A stretch of DNA of 64,000 nt from JANXQE01 sp035651635 (GTDB taxonomy: Bacteria; Verrucomicrobiota; Verrucomicrobiia; Limisphaerales; UBA8199), in NCBI GenBank assembly GCA_035651635.1, contig DASRFK010000072.1:36598-100597 (forward strand), read 5' to 3'. Position numbers and translations under genes: made by a program. This document shows, one piece after another, positions 44,724-53,073 of this stretch (position 1 is its first letter; every line of letters starts with the position of its first letter). The notes under the pieces are model-generated. The model made no database searches and was not told where the DNA came from. It saw nothing but the letters and a program-made list of their open reading frames with translations.

Positions 44724-45349
44724 TAGGTATTAGACGGGGAAAAGGGTGAATTCTCCCCGACAAAACTCTTCCGGACAATGGATTCAAGCCGATCCAGGCA
44801 TTTGCTAAGCCGCGAGCTGACGGTTTTGGCATTGAGTTGGAGGGCGTCACTCAGTTCTTCGTAGCTTAAATCGCCAAAATAGCGCAACTCGATGATTTCG
44901 CGGCAAGGCTGGCCCAATTCGTCGAGGGCCTGATGGACCAGGACGGCTTGTTCGGCGTTCATCAGCAGCAGGTCTGGGCCGGGTAAAGAACTCGGCGGGT
45001 CCAGCGTCAGGCCAGTGTTTGGGTCTTCGGCTTGCAAGGAGAGCGGCGCGTTGCCTCCGCCGCGCTTGGCCGCCTGCCGGCGTTGGCGAAAATCACCGGC
45101 TTTATTGGACGCAATCCTGAATACCCAGGTTTGGAACCGGCAACCAGCCTGAAAAGAAGTGATGTTCTTGATCACTGACAGAAATGTCTCCTGGCAGATC
45201 TCTTCTACATCTTCGTGAGTGAAATCCCGGCCCAATTGAAAGACGAACCGGGCCGTCGCCGCGTAGTGCCGGTCAAATAACTCATCCCAGGCCGCCGAAT
45301 CACCCTTGCGGCAGCGGTCGAGTAAGCGAGCTTCATTTTCCTGGCTCAT
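44723..45349 (-). CDS. ECF-type RNA polymerase sigma factor
   Basis: A 208-residue sigma-70 family protein with region 2 (ATARFVFQLGRDFTHEDVEE, CQETFLSVIKN, FQTWVFRIASNKAGDFRQRR) and region 4 (CREIIELRYFGDLSYEELSD, ALQLNAKTVSSRLSKCLDRL). Regions 1 and 3 are missing, as in ECF factors. It is coupled to the following anti-sigma-like gene, the standard sigma/anti-sigma arrangement, and lies 13 bp downstream of an amidohydrolase gene. The signal and regulon are unknown. Confidence 0.9.
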   Translation of the reverse strand: MSQENEARLLDRCRKGDSAAWDELFDRHYAATARFVFQLGRDFTHEDVEEICQETFLSVIKNITSFQAGCRFQTWVFRIASNKAGDFRQRRQAAKRGGGNAPLSLQAEDPNTGLTLDPPSSLPGPDLLLMNAEQAVLVHQALDELGQPCREIIELRYFGDLSYEELSDALQLNAKTVSSRLSKCLDRLESIVRKSFVGENSPFSPSNT

Positions 45350-45362
45350 CAGGCTAGGCGGA

Positions 45363-46373
45363 CTATGCCACGTTAATTTTTAGCAAGCGACAGGCGTTTT
45401 GGCAAAGCAGCTTGCGTTGGATCTTTGGGGTGGCGACCAGGCGCCGCACTACCTCGAGTGTCTGAGCGCCCTGGCATTGGGCACCCAACCCGGTCAGGTC
45501 GTTGCAATCGCTGCCGTACAGAAGTTTGTCCTGGTGCCGGTTCAGAAATTCCCGGGCGTGATCCTCATCGCGAGTGAAAGCGTTCAAGCCGGACCCGGCG
45601 GAGAGATCGCCAAACATATTCGGGAAGTCACTGAGATAACGGTCGGTCATCCCGCCCGGCGTGACCGGTCCTTTTGGATAGAGATTTGCCGTGTCGTCCT
45701 GGTAACTCTTGTCGATGTGCGCCCACCAGGTTTGGGCGTGGCCGATGAATTTGGTGCGCGGATACCGAGCCAGCATCTTGTGGAAGCGCTCAAAACCGTA
45801 ATTATACCTCTGATACTGCCAGTGCATCAGCACGGGCACATCGTAATCGGCAGCTAATTGGTAGATGCGCTGCATTGCGGGAGCGTCGCACTCGATCCCG
45901 AACTTTTGTTCCGCGATTAGGACCGCCCCGAGCTTAAGATACTTTTCGATTTCTTTGAGCGCCCCCGGAGCGTCCGGCACGTCGTTGGCGCCGAAAGTGT
46001 AAGCTTGCGGATGTGCCCGAGCGAAGCGGTAGCACTCCTCGTTGCCGAAACATTTCGCTTCCAGGCCATTCGAGGCGCCTTCGTGGGTCGAGGGAGAGTT
46101 CATCGGGCGGCCGGCTGGCAGCAGCACGGTTCGGCGGATGCCCATCGCCGTTTGGTGGGTTAACAGCACCTCGTCAGACCTGCCGGAATAACCCAGGTGC
46201 TGATGAATATCGACCACCGCCTCCGTGGAAGGTCGGAAGGTTCTGCAACCAGGAAGAGTCGTCGCGGCGACCATCAGCGTGGCATTCCGCAAAAACGCGC
46301 GGCGTGATTTTGGATTATCCGAAAACCCGGGTCCGTCCACCGAATCCCATTGGTTCTTGAGAGTATTAGTCAT
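45363..46373 (-). CDS. Amidohydrolase-family protein with Tat-like signal
   Basis: A 336-residue protein. ATG 46373 (MTNTLKNQWDSVDG) is preferred over an upstream in-frame start. A twin-arginine motif, SRRAFLRNA, is followed by a hydrophobic stretch and TTLPGC, which may be a lipobox. The mature part is an amidohydrolase-2-like TIM barrel: VVDIHQHLGYSGR (HxH metal pair), VLMHWQYQRYNYGFERF, FIGHAQTWWAHID and YGSDCNDLTGLG (Asp). It probably hydrolyses or decarboxylates a small molecule in the periplasm. It is in the same orientation as the sigma gene and divergent from the 993-aa heme protein. Confidence 0.85.
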   Translation of the reverse strand: MTNTLKNQWDSVDGPGFSDNPKSRRAFLRNATLMVAATTLPGCRTFRPSTEAVVDIHQHLGYSGRSDEVLLTHQTAMGIRRTVLLPAGRPMNSPSTHEGASNGLEAKCFGNEECYRFARAHPQAYTFGANDVPDAPGALKEIEKYLKLGAVLIAEQKFGIECDAPAMQRIYQLAADYDVPVLMHWQYQRYNYGFERFHKMLARYPRTKFIGHAQTWWAHIDKSYQDDTANLYPKGPVTPGGMTDRYLSDFPNMFGDLSAGSGLNAFTRDEDHAREFLNRHQDKLLYGSDCNDLTGLGAQCQGAQTLEVVRRLVATPKIQRKLLCQNACRLLKINVA

Positions 46374-46613
46374 TGAATGGCTGCTGAGATTGGAGCATAC
46401 CCAAACCGGGTCAGAATTAAAAGTTGCAGGTTTGGGTGGTTGACAGGCCCCGCAGTTCACCACAGATACGTTTAGAAAAGTCCCGCAGATTCGGGGCGAC
46501 CACAGATGAAGAAGAGGAGCCGGAGGGAGTAATCGGGTTCATGCTTCATTTTCGGACTCGTTCAAAAAGCTTGAATGGCCGGGGGTTTCTGCCGGAAACT
46601 CAAGTCTTCCAAT

Positions 46614-49595
46614 ATGAGTGCTGTGACTCGCGCTGGCGTCGTTGTTTTGCTTTCTATAAGCCTGATTGCGCGAACCGCTGAGCCGGCCTTGAGCCCAAAG
46701 GAGCTTCCACATTTTCCGCCGGTCCCACCCGTCGCCGCGCTCAAGACATTCGAAGTTAAGAAGGGCTTTCACCTCGAGCTTGTCGCAGCCGAACCCAACG
46801 TCGTCAGTCCGGTGGCTCTGAGCTTCGATGAAAACGGGCGAATGTTCGTCGTAGAAATGGTTGATTACTCAGAAAGACGCGAGGAAACGCCGCACTTGGG
46901 GCGCATCCGGTTGCTCGAGGATTTGGACGGAGATGGCGTGTACGAAAAGAGCACGATCTTCGCCACGAATTTGCCCTGGCCGACCGCGGTGTTCTGCTAC
47001 GACGGCGGGGTGTTCGTCGCGGCCACCCCGGATATTCTTTATTTGAAGGACACCGACGGCGATGGCAAAGCCGACGTGCGCGAGACGGTTTTCAGCGGAT
47101 TTGCCGAAGGCATGGACCGGATCAATGTCCAAGCCATGCTTAACAGCTTTATCTGGGGGCTGGATAACCGGATCCACGGCGCGACCAGCGGCAATGGCGG
47201 TTTGATAAAATCCTTGCGCCACCCCGATAGCCCACGGCTCGATTTGCATGGCCGGGACTTTGTAATCGACCCACGGACCTTGACCATATCTTCAGAAGCC
47301 GGTGGCGGGCAACACGGACTAAGTTTCGACGACTTCGGGCGCAGATTCGCCTGCAATAACAGCGACCATATCCGGCTGTTCATGTATGACGATGTATATG
47401 CGGCGCGAAACCCATTTGTAGAGATGCCGCCGCCCTTGGCTAGCATTGCGGTGGACGGCCCGGCAGCGGAGGTTTATCGCATCAGCCCTGAAGAACCCTG
47501 GCGCGTGATCCGCACGCGGTGGCGCGTGGCGGGCCTGGTGCCGGGGCCCATCGAAGGGGGTGGACGCGCTTCGGGCTACTTTACAGGCGCGACGGGCACC
47601 ACGATCTATCGCGGCAACGCTTACCCGCCGGAATTCCGAGGCAATGCCTTCGTGGCCGATTGTGGCGGGAACCTGATTCATCGCAAGGTGCTGGTGCCGG
47701 ACGGGGTTGGGCTCAAAGCCCAGCGAGCGGAGGACGAGCAGAACGTCGAGTTTGTTGCCTCCCGGGACACGTGGTTCCGGCCCGTGCAGTTTGCCAACGC
47801 GCCAGATGGCACGTTATACGTCATCGACATGTACCGAGAGATCATCGAGCATCCCTGGTCCTTGCCGGCCAGCATCAAGAAACTCGTCGATCTCAACAGC
47901 GGCCAAGATCGCGGCCGAATTTACCGAATCGCTCCCGATGGTTTCAAGCAACCTGCGCCTCCCCATTTAGGGCAGGCCTCCACGGCCGAACTCGTGGCCA
48001 CGCTGGCCAACCACAATGGCTGGCACCGCGACACGGCCGCCCGATTGCTTTATCAGCGGCAGGATCCAGCCGCCGTTCCCCTGTTAGTCAAACTCTTTGA
48101 GAGCTCCGACTTTGGCCTCGCCCGGATCCACGCCCTGCACGCTCTCGACGGTCTGAATGCGCTGACCGAACGCCTCATCGAGAGAGGCCTGGCCGATCAC
48201 GACGAGGCGGTTCGACAGCACGCGATTAAACTGGCTGAGCGGTTAATTAACACTTCCGCAGCCGAAACGGACCTTGTCGCCAAACTTCAGAACCTGGCTC
48301 ATGACCCCGCGATTCTCGTCCGTTATCAGTTGGCCTTCACGCTCGGTGGATTGCCCGTGCGATCCAAAACCGAGCCCCTGGCGGTCATTGCCAAACAAGA
48401 CGCACAGGACTCCTGGATGCGAGCGGCCGTTTTATCTTCGCTGGCCGAAGGAGCCGGTGAGCTCTTTGCACAGTTAAGCGCAGACGCCGCTTTCTACAGC
48501 TCCGGCACGGCGAAGGGCTTTTTGAGTGAACTCGTGGCTCTGGTTGGGACGCGCAATGATCGGCAGGAGATTGCCGGCGCGCTGGAGTTTATCGGAAGGT
48601 CTGCCACGGCGGCCAACCGCTTTGGTTTGATGCGCGCTCTCGGCGATGGACTCAAGCGCGGCGGTACTTCGACCAGCGCCCTGGCAACTCCTTTCCAAAG
48701 TGCGTTCGCGTCCGCAAGGGCCGAAGCCCAGGACCTCAGCGCCGATGAACACACCCGCATCGAGGCCATTCAATTGCTGCGACTGAGCCGCTTTGCAGAT
48801 TCCGGCCCGTTGTTATTTTCGCTTTTGGACCAGCCCCAGCCGGAAGCGATCCAGATTTGCGCGGTCTCCGCCCTGAATCGCTTCGACGACCCACAGGTAG
48901 GGCCTGAATTGCTCAAGCGCTGGCCAACGTTCAGCCCGCGCGTCCGCAGCGAGGCCATCGCTGCGCTGCTGGCGCGCACCGACCGCGCCGTTGCCTTGCT
49001 TAAAGCCGTTCAGTCCGGCGACCTCCAGGCCTCCACCTTGACCACAGCGCAAGCTAATTTCCTCCGGAATCATCGTGACCGGGTCGTCAGCGAGCTCGCC
49101 GGGGCGGTGCTCGGCTCGCATGCTTCGGGTCAACGCCAGGCGGTCATCGATGCTTATCTCCCGGCGTTAAATCTGAGCGGCGACGCCGCCCGCGGCCACA
49201 AGGTCTACGAGGAGCGATGCATCTCTTGCCATCGTCTCGGCGGTGAAGGCCACGCCGTCGGTCCCGACCTGGTCACGGTCAAGAACACAGGCAAAGAGAA
49301 GCTTCTGGTCAATATCCTGGATCCGAACCGCGAGGTCAGGCCGGACTATGTCAGCTACATCGTCGAAACCGACGACGGGGAGAGCCTGGTTGGCCTCCTG
49401 GCCAACGAGACCTCAACTTCTGTAACTGTACGGCAACCTTACGGCAAAGACGACGTCGTCTCCCGCTCTCACATTCGTCGGATGCGCAGCCAGGGCCAAT
49501 CGCTTATGCCGGAAGGCCTCGAGACCGGCCTCGATCCGCAGGGCTTGGCCGACCTGCTGCAATTCATCGAAACCGCCGATGCGAGGAAGCAGTGA
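46614..49595 (+). CDS. PVC-type membrane-bound dehydrogenase with heme-binding domain
   Basis: A 993-residue exported protein. ATG 46614 gives a signal peptide (MSAVTRAGVVVLLSISLIAR). Residues about 30-440 form a beta-propeller like the N-terminal domain of the PVC membrane-bound dehydrogenases (NVVSPVALSFDENGRMFVVE, LLEDLDGDGVYEKSTIFA, YVIDMYREIIEHPWSLP). The middle is HEAT-like helical repeats. The C-terminus is a heme-binding domain with one CxxCH (RCISCHRLGGEGHAVGPDL) and the usual LLVNILDPNREVRPDY. Substrate unknown; sugar or alcohol oxidation is often assumed. It is one of the best indicators of Planctomycetes/Verrucomicrobia ancestry. Confidence 0.93.
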   Translation: MSAVTRAGVVVLLSISLIARTAEPALSPKELPHFPPVPPVAALKTFEVKKGFHLELVAAEPNVVSPVALSFDENGRMFVVEMVDYSERREETPHLGRIRLLEDLDGDGVYEKSTIFATNLPWPTAVFCYDGGVFVAATPDILYLKDTDGDGKADVRETVFSGFAEGMDRINVQAMLNSFIWGLDNRIHGATSGNGGLIKSLRHPDSPRLDLHGRDFVIDPRTLTISSEAGGGQHGLSFDDFGRRFACNNSDHIRLFMYDDVYAARNPFVEMPPPLASIAVDGPAAEVYRISPEEPWRVIRTRWRVAGLVPGPIEGGGRASGYFTGATGTTIYRGNAYPPEFRGNAFVADCGGNLIHRKVLVPDGVGLKAQRAEDEQNVEFVASRDTWFRPVQFANAPDGTLYVIDMYREIIEHPWSLPASIKKLVDLNSGQDRGRIYRIAPDGFKQPAPPHLGQASTAELVATLANHNGWHRDTAARLLYQRQDPAAVPLLVKLFESSDFGLARIHALHALDGLNALTERLIERGLADHDEAVRQHAIKLAERLINTSAAETDLVAKLQNLAHDPAILVRYQLAFTLGGLPVRSKTEPLAVIAKQDAQDSWMRAAVLSSLAEGAGELFAQLSADAAFYSSGTAKGFLSELVALVGTRNDRQEIAGALEFIGRSATAANRFGLMRALGDGLKRGGTSTSALATPFQSAFASARAEAQDLSADEHTRIEAIQLLRLSRFADSGPLLFSLLDQPQPEAIQICAVSALNRFDDPQVGPELLKRWPTFSPRVRSEAIAALLARTDRAVALLKAVQSGDLQASTLTTAQANFLRNHRDRVVSELAGAVLGSHASGQRQAVIDAYLPALNLSGDAARGHKVYEERCISCHRLGGEGHAVGPDLVTVKNTGKEKLLVNILDPNREVRPDYVSYIVETDDGESLVGLLANETSTSVTVRQPYGKDDVVSRSHIRRMRSQGQSLMPEGLETGLDPQGLADLLQFIETADARKQ

Positions 49596-49604
49596 GCTGA
49601 GGTT

Positions 49605-49705
49605 TAACCGCGAATAGACGCGAGTGGACGCAAATCCCCCTCAACGGCCAGAGTTTGGGACCGCACGACTAAAGTTTTGCATTCATTGGCGTCCATTCGC
49701 GGTTA
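49605..49705. repeat. Inverted pair of GCGTCCATTCGCGG repeats
   Basis: AACCGCGAATAGACGCGAGT (from 49607) is complementary, with a few differences, to GCGTCCATTCGCGGTTA (49689-49705). The same words occur at 25928-25959. It lies between convergent genes and could form a large stem. Confidence 0.7.
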
Positions 49706-49722
49706 GAATTCTTCGCGGTCCC

Positions 49723-51144
49723 TTACTCCGGCTCCGCGCTGCCTTCGAGGATCAGGCCTTTGGTTGTGGGGAATTCGGCGTACCACAACTCGAGGACGTC
49801 GCGCAAATGTCTGGCATACCGGAAATGCGCCCCCAGACCAGTGCGCAACTCGGCTTCGTAGATGAATTTATCGGCGGTTGTGGTGTGTTCGAACGGGTAT
49901 TCAGTCCCGAGCACGGACCAGTAAATATAAGTAGGCTCGGATTTCTTGAGGATTTCCAAAGCTTGGCTCGATGCCAGGCTGCCGCTTTCAGTTAGTTTGA
50001 GCAACGGAGCCTGGTAGCTGGTTGCCTCGCCTGTCAATTGGTCCAGAGCGCAATAAAAACCGCTGGGCACCTGTGGACAATGTTTGGTCCCCGTGCGGTG
50101 GCGGTTCAAATCGCGGATTTCAGCGAATCCAATGGACGACCAGCCAAATCGCACCGCCGTCCGTTGCAGCCAACTGCCGAACGGCGCATAGCGGTTGGAG
50201 TGGTGACCAAGACCATTGGATATTTCGGCGTGGGAGCAGCCTTCGGGCGGCATCACCGCCAGGAACGGCTTGGCAGAGACCGCCCCTTGCCCAAACGGGT
50301 TCTCCGGCTCGCTGGGCCGTAAACTCGCCCGCTGAACGAGGCTGGCAAATTCATCAGCTAAAACCTGCTGATTCGGTTCGGTAGCCCGGGCGTACTTCAG
50401 CATCCTCGGGGCGGCGATCTCCAGCTCGGCTCGAATCAACTCTCCGAGTTGGCGGGGTTCAGGCAGTCTTTGCGACAGCAAGTACTGGCACAGATTCACC
50501 CAGCCGCGGGCCGACATAATCATCATGACGTTGGTGGCGGCGCTTACCGGCAGAAGATAGCGTGCCCGGTCGAACGCGTAATTACGCCTCATCCGCGCCA
50601 CTTTCTTTTGTGCTGCCTCGGAGGAGTCATTGAGCAGCGATCGGGGAATGCCCAGGAGCGCCGGATTTTCTCTAGCGAGTTTCTCCCAGCAGGCAACGGC
50701 GGATTGATAAGCTTCAAAGCAATTCCGCATCAGCTCCCGCCACGGCTGAATATGCTCAGAGGGAATCCCAAGCACTTCCGGCGAAACCAAGCCCTCCTCC
50801 GAAAGTTTTAAGTAGCGAGTGGACGATTCCTGCCCCCCCGCCGTCGGGCAGAGCGTCCAAATGTAGTAGGCAAGCCAGATCGAAATGCCATCCATGAACA
50901 TAGCGACCGGGACCATATCGGCGATCGACTGGTGTCCATAGTCAACCATCCGAAAAATCGATTCGACGGATTTTTCGAGGTTCGCGGGATCGATTTTGGC
51001 CAGAATCGATTCGAGGCCCTCATTATTTCGCGAATACCGGGCGCCGCTGGCGGCCAGAAGCTCCGGAGTGAGCGCCGGCCGGCCGGCTCTCTTTGAGGCG
51101 TCACTCGGGCAGATCGCCACTTGCGTCACTTTCATTGACGGCAT
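49723..51144 (-). CDS. Duplicated ThyX-like FAD-dependent thymidylate synthase homologue
   Basis: A 473-residue protein made of two ThyX-like halves. The first half has DYGHQSIADMVPVAMFMDG, ESSTRYLKL and ARYLLPVSAATNVMMIMSAR, matching the ThyX H-S, xSxRY and NARS regions, but lacks the RHR part of RHRxxSxNExSxRY (it reads IWTLCPTAGGQESSTRYL). The second half has LNRHRTGTKHCPQVPSGFY and later YEAELRTGLGAHFRYARHLR, so the RHR lies there. Standard ThyX is ~220-260 residues and works as a tetramer. This may be a pseudo-dimer or a neofunctionalised homologue; thymidylate synthesis is not proven. Starts 51144 or 51135. Confidence 0.75.
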   Translation of the reverse strand: MPSMKVTQVAICPSDASKRAGRPALTPELLAASGARYSRNNEGLESILAKIDPANLEKSVESIFRMVDYGHQSIADMVPVAMFMDGISIWLAYYIWTLCPTAGGQESSTRYLKLSEEGLVSPEVLGIPSEHIQPWRELMRNCFEAYQSAVACWEKLARENPALLGIPRSLLNDSSEAAQKKVARMRRNYAFDRARYLLPVSAATNVMMIMSARGWVNLCQYLLSQRLPEPRQLGELIRAELEIAAPRMLKYARATEPNQQVLADEFASLVQRASLRPSEPENPFGQGAVSAKPFLAVMPPEGCSHAEISNGLGHHSNRYAPFGSWLQRTAVRFGWSSIGFAEIRDLNRHRTGTKHCPQVPSGFYCALDQLTGEATSYQAPLLKLTESGSLASSQALEILKKSEPTYIYWSVLGTEYPFEHTTTADKFIYEAELRTGLGAHFRYARHLRDVLELWYAEFPTTKGLILEGSAEPE

Positions 51145-51259
51145 TATGGCGAGAACTCATTCGGAAGCAAATCGCTCGATTTCATGCGTTCGGGAACTCG
51201 GCGAAAGTAGGTGTTTTGCCCATTTGCGGAAGTGCGAATGAAACGTAGGCTTCCTTGTT

Positions 51260-51694
51260 TTGTTTGATCTAACCGCACGGCTGCCGCTCATCCTGCTCGT
51301 CGATGATAATCGCGACGACCTGATGCTCATTGTCAGAGCGTTCGAACGAGCTGGCATCCAGCAGCGAATCCAAACCGTTTCGAGCGGCGCTGAGTGCATC
51401 GGCTATCTCAAGGGTGAAGCCCCCTATGGCGACCGCGCCAAATATCCGCTTCCCGGTCTGGTGCTGTTGGACCTCAAGATGATCGGGGCCGACGGCTTTG
51501 ACGTCCTGCGTTGGATTCGTGCCCAACCACAGTTCGCCAGGCTTTGCGTCGTGATGCTGACTTCTTCAGACGAGATCCGTGACGTGAACCTGGCGTACAA
51601 ACTCGGGGCTGACTCGTTTCTGGTCAAACCCCTGGATTTCTGGAATGCAGCGGATCTTTCGCGGTCCGTCCAAAAACTTCTGGCAAAGCACTAA
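51260..51694 (+). CDS. Stand-alone response-regulator receiver protein (Rcp1-like)
   Basis: A 144-residue single receiver domain: LILLVDDNRDDLMLIVRAFE, phospho-Asp in GLVLLDLKMIGADGFD, Thr in VVMLTSSDEI and Lys in SFLVKPLDFW. There is no output domain, as in the Rcp1 group that shuttles phosphate or binds partners. The start is uncertain (TTG 51260; no ATG before the conserved core). Divergent from the ThyX-like gene and not close to a histidine kinase. Confidence 0.9.
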   Translation: MFDLTARLPLILLVDDNRDDLMLIVRAFERAGIQQRIQTVSSGAECIGYLKGEAPYGDRAKYPLPGLVLLDLKMIGADGFDVLRWIRAQPQFARLCVVMLTSSDEIRDVNLAYKLGADSFLVKPLDFWNAADLSRSVQKLLAKH

Positions 51695-51800
51695 AAAAAT
51701 CCGCCACGAACGCTGACCCAGCGCGGTTGGCTTTCTCCCCATCGGCGCAAAATCTTAAGAGTCAACCGCAAGCGCAAGCCACTATAAGGTGCTGGTCTTG

Positions 51801-52316
51801 TCATTTGGCGATTTTCCCGGTGAGCCCTTCTTTCTGCAGAGCAGTGACAAACTCCTTGTCATTGAAATCACCGGTCACTTCGAAAGATTTGGCGCCCTTT
51901 ACCGCCGTATGTTCTTTGGCGCCCGGAACCGCTTTCACCGCTCGATCCACCGCCTTCACGCACTTTCCGCAGCACAGGTGTGCTCCCTCGATGCGCAGGG
52001 ACTGGACTTTTTTGTCGCCCGCTCCGGCATTGTCGTCGAGCTTGATCGCGCCCTCGGTTTTGCCGAAGTAACCCGCCTTCACAAGGCTGTCGGCTGCTTT
52101 CTGAACAGTTCCGGCATCCGGACCGCTGAGCGTGACGGTGCCATTGTCCGCGTCGACGTCTGCCTTGGCGCCTGGGACTTCGCCGACGGCTTTTTGGACG
52201 CCGTTAACACACCCTTTGCAGCACAGGTGCACGTCGCTGATTTTTGCCGTGACGTCGTCCGCGGTGGCGGTCCACGCGAAGGCAAGCAGAACTGCGAGCG
52301 GGATAAGCGATTTCAT
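51801..52316 (-). CDS. Periplasmic protein with two HMA-like metal-binding domains
   Basis: A 171-residue protein with a signal peptide (MKSLIPLAVLLAFAWTATA) and two related ~70-residue domains. Each opens with a Cys-rich motif after a short strand: KISDVHLCCKGCVNGVQKAV and RIEGAHLCCGKCVKAVDRAV. Their spacing is CCxxC, different from the GMTCxxC of classic heavy-metal-associated domains. A copper- or other soft-metal-binding role is inferred. No efflux ATPase is adjacent. Confidence 0.8.
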   Translation of the reverse strand: MKSLIPLAVLLAFAWTATADDVTAKISDVHLCCKGCVNGVQKAVGEVPGAKADVDADNGTVTLSGPDAGTVQKAADSLVKAGYFGKTEGAIKLDDNAGAGDKKVQSLRIEGAHLCCGKCVKAVDRAVKAVPGAKEHTAVKGAKSFEVTGDFNDKEFVTALQKEGLTGKIAK

Positions 52317-52572
52317 AGGAAAGATGATTTTTTAATTTGGAACATTAGATGGTTTGCGGACGGATAGAACACGGCGCCTCACACCGCGTCAAGCGAGATT
52401 TGCCGGGCGTGCCGGTCGATTCGGCTGAATGTGGGCGAATGTGACACTCCGCCGTTCTGGTATGTACTCCTGACCACCAACCGCCCAACCCGGGGCATAA
52501 GACCCCATGCCGCGGGGCGCCGCCGTCCGCTAAAGGCATAGATGGGCGGTGAAGAGGTTAAAGGAGGAACAG

Positions 52573-53073
52573 GTGCCAGACGGCGAGGGTGAGTTAAAGA
52601 GGCGAGTGGGCAGGGCATTGCGTACGTTGCGCGTAGCCCGTGGTTACACCCAACAAAAGGTCGCCGACCGGGCAAGGTGTCATCGGACATATTTAAGCGC
52701 GGTGGAAGCCGGACGCCGTAATTTGACTGCCAAAGCCCTCCTTGCGCTGGCCGATGCTTTACAGGCCTCGATAGCGGAGCTGTTTGGAGAACCCGGGAGC
52801 TCCGCCAGGCGGCCCCCGAGCCAGACGGTTGCTCTGCAAATCGGCGCGGCGGTACGAACGCTACGCCTGCGCCGCGGCATTTCGCAAGAAGCACTGGGTA
52901 AGCGGGCGCGGCTGAATCGTAGCTATGTCGCCGGCATAGAAACTGGGCAACGCAATCCAACCTTGCGCAACGTGGAAAAGCTTGCCCGCGCTTTGCAGGT
53001 GCCAGTCGCGGCCCTTTTTGGATGTTCACCAGACCAGGCTGCGGAGGCGACACACAGATTGTCAGGAGATTGA
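52573..53073 (+). CDS. Transcriptional regulator with two tandem XRE HTH domains
   Basis: A 166-residue protein. GTG 52573 is fixed by a strong AAGGAGGAAC five bases upstream. It has two complete Cro/C1-type helix-turn-helix domains in one chain: GRALRTLRVARGYTQQKVAD (to ALQASIAELFGEP) and GAAVRTLRLRRGISQEALGK (to ALQVPVAALFG). The domains share TYLSAVEAGRRNLT and SYVAGIETGQRNPT, so one arose by duplication. It could bind DNA as an intramolecular dimer. Its end overlaps the convergent glycosyltransferase end by 12 bp. Confidence 0.88.
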   Translation: MPDGEGELKRRVGRALRTLRVARGYTQQKVADRARCHRTYLSAVEAGRRNLTAKALLALADALQASIAELFGEPGSSARRPPSQTVALQIGAAVRTLRLRRGISQEALGKRARLNRSYVAGIETGQRNPTLRNVEKLARALQVPVAALFGCSPDQAAEATHRLSGD

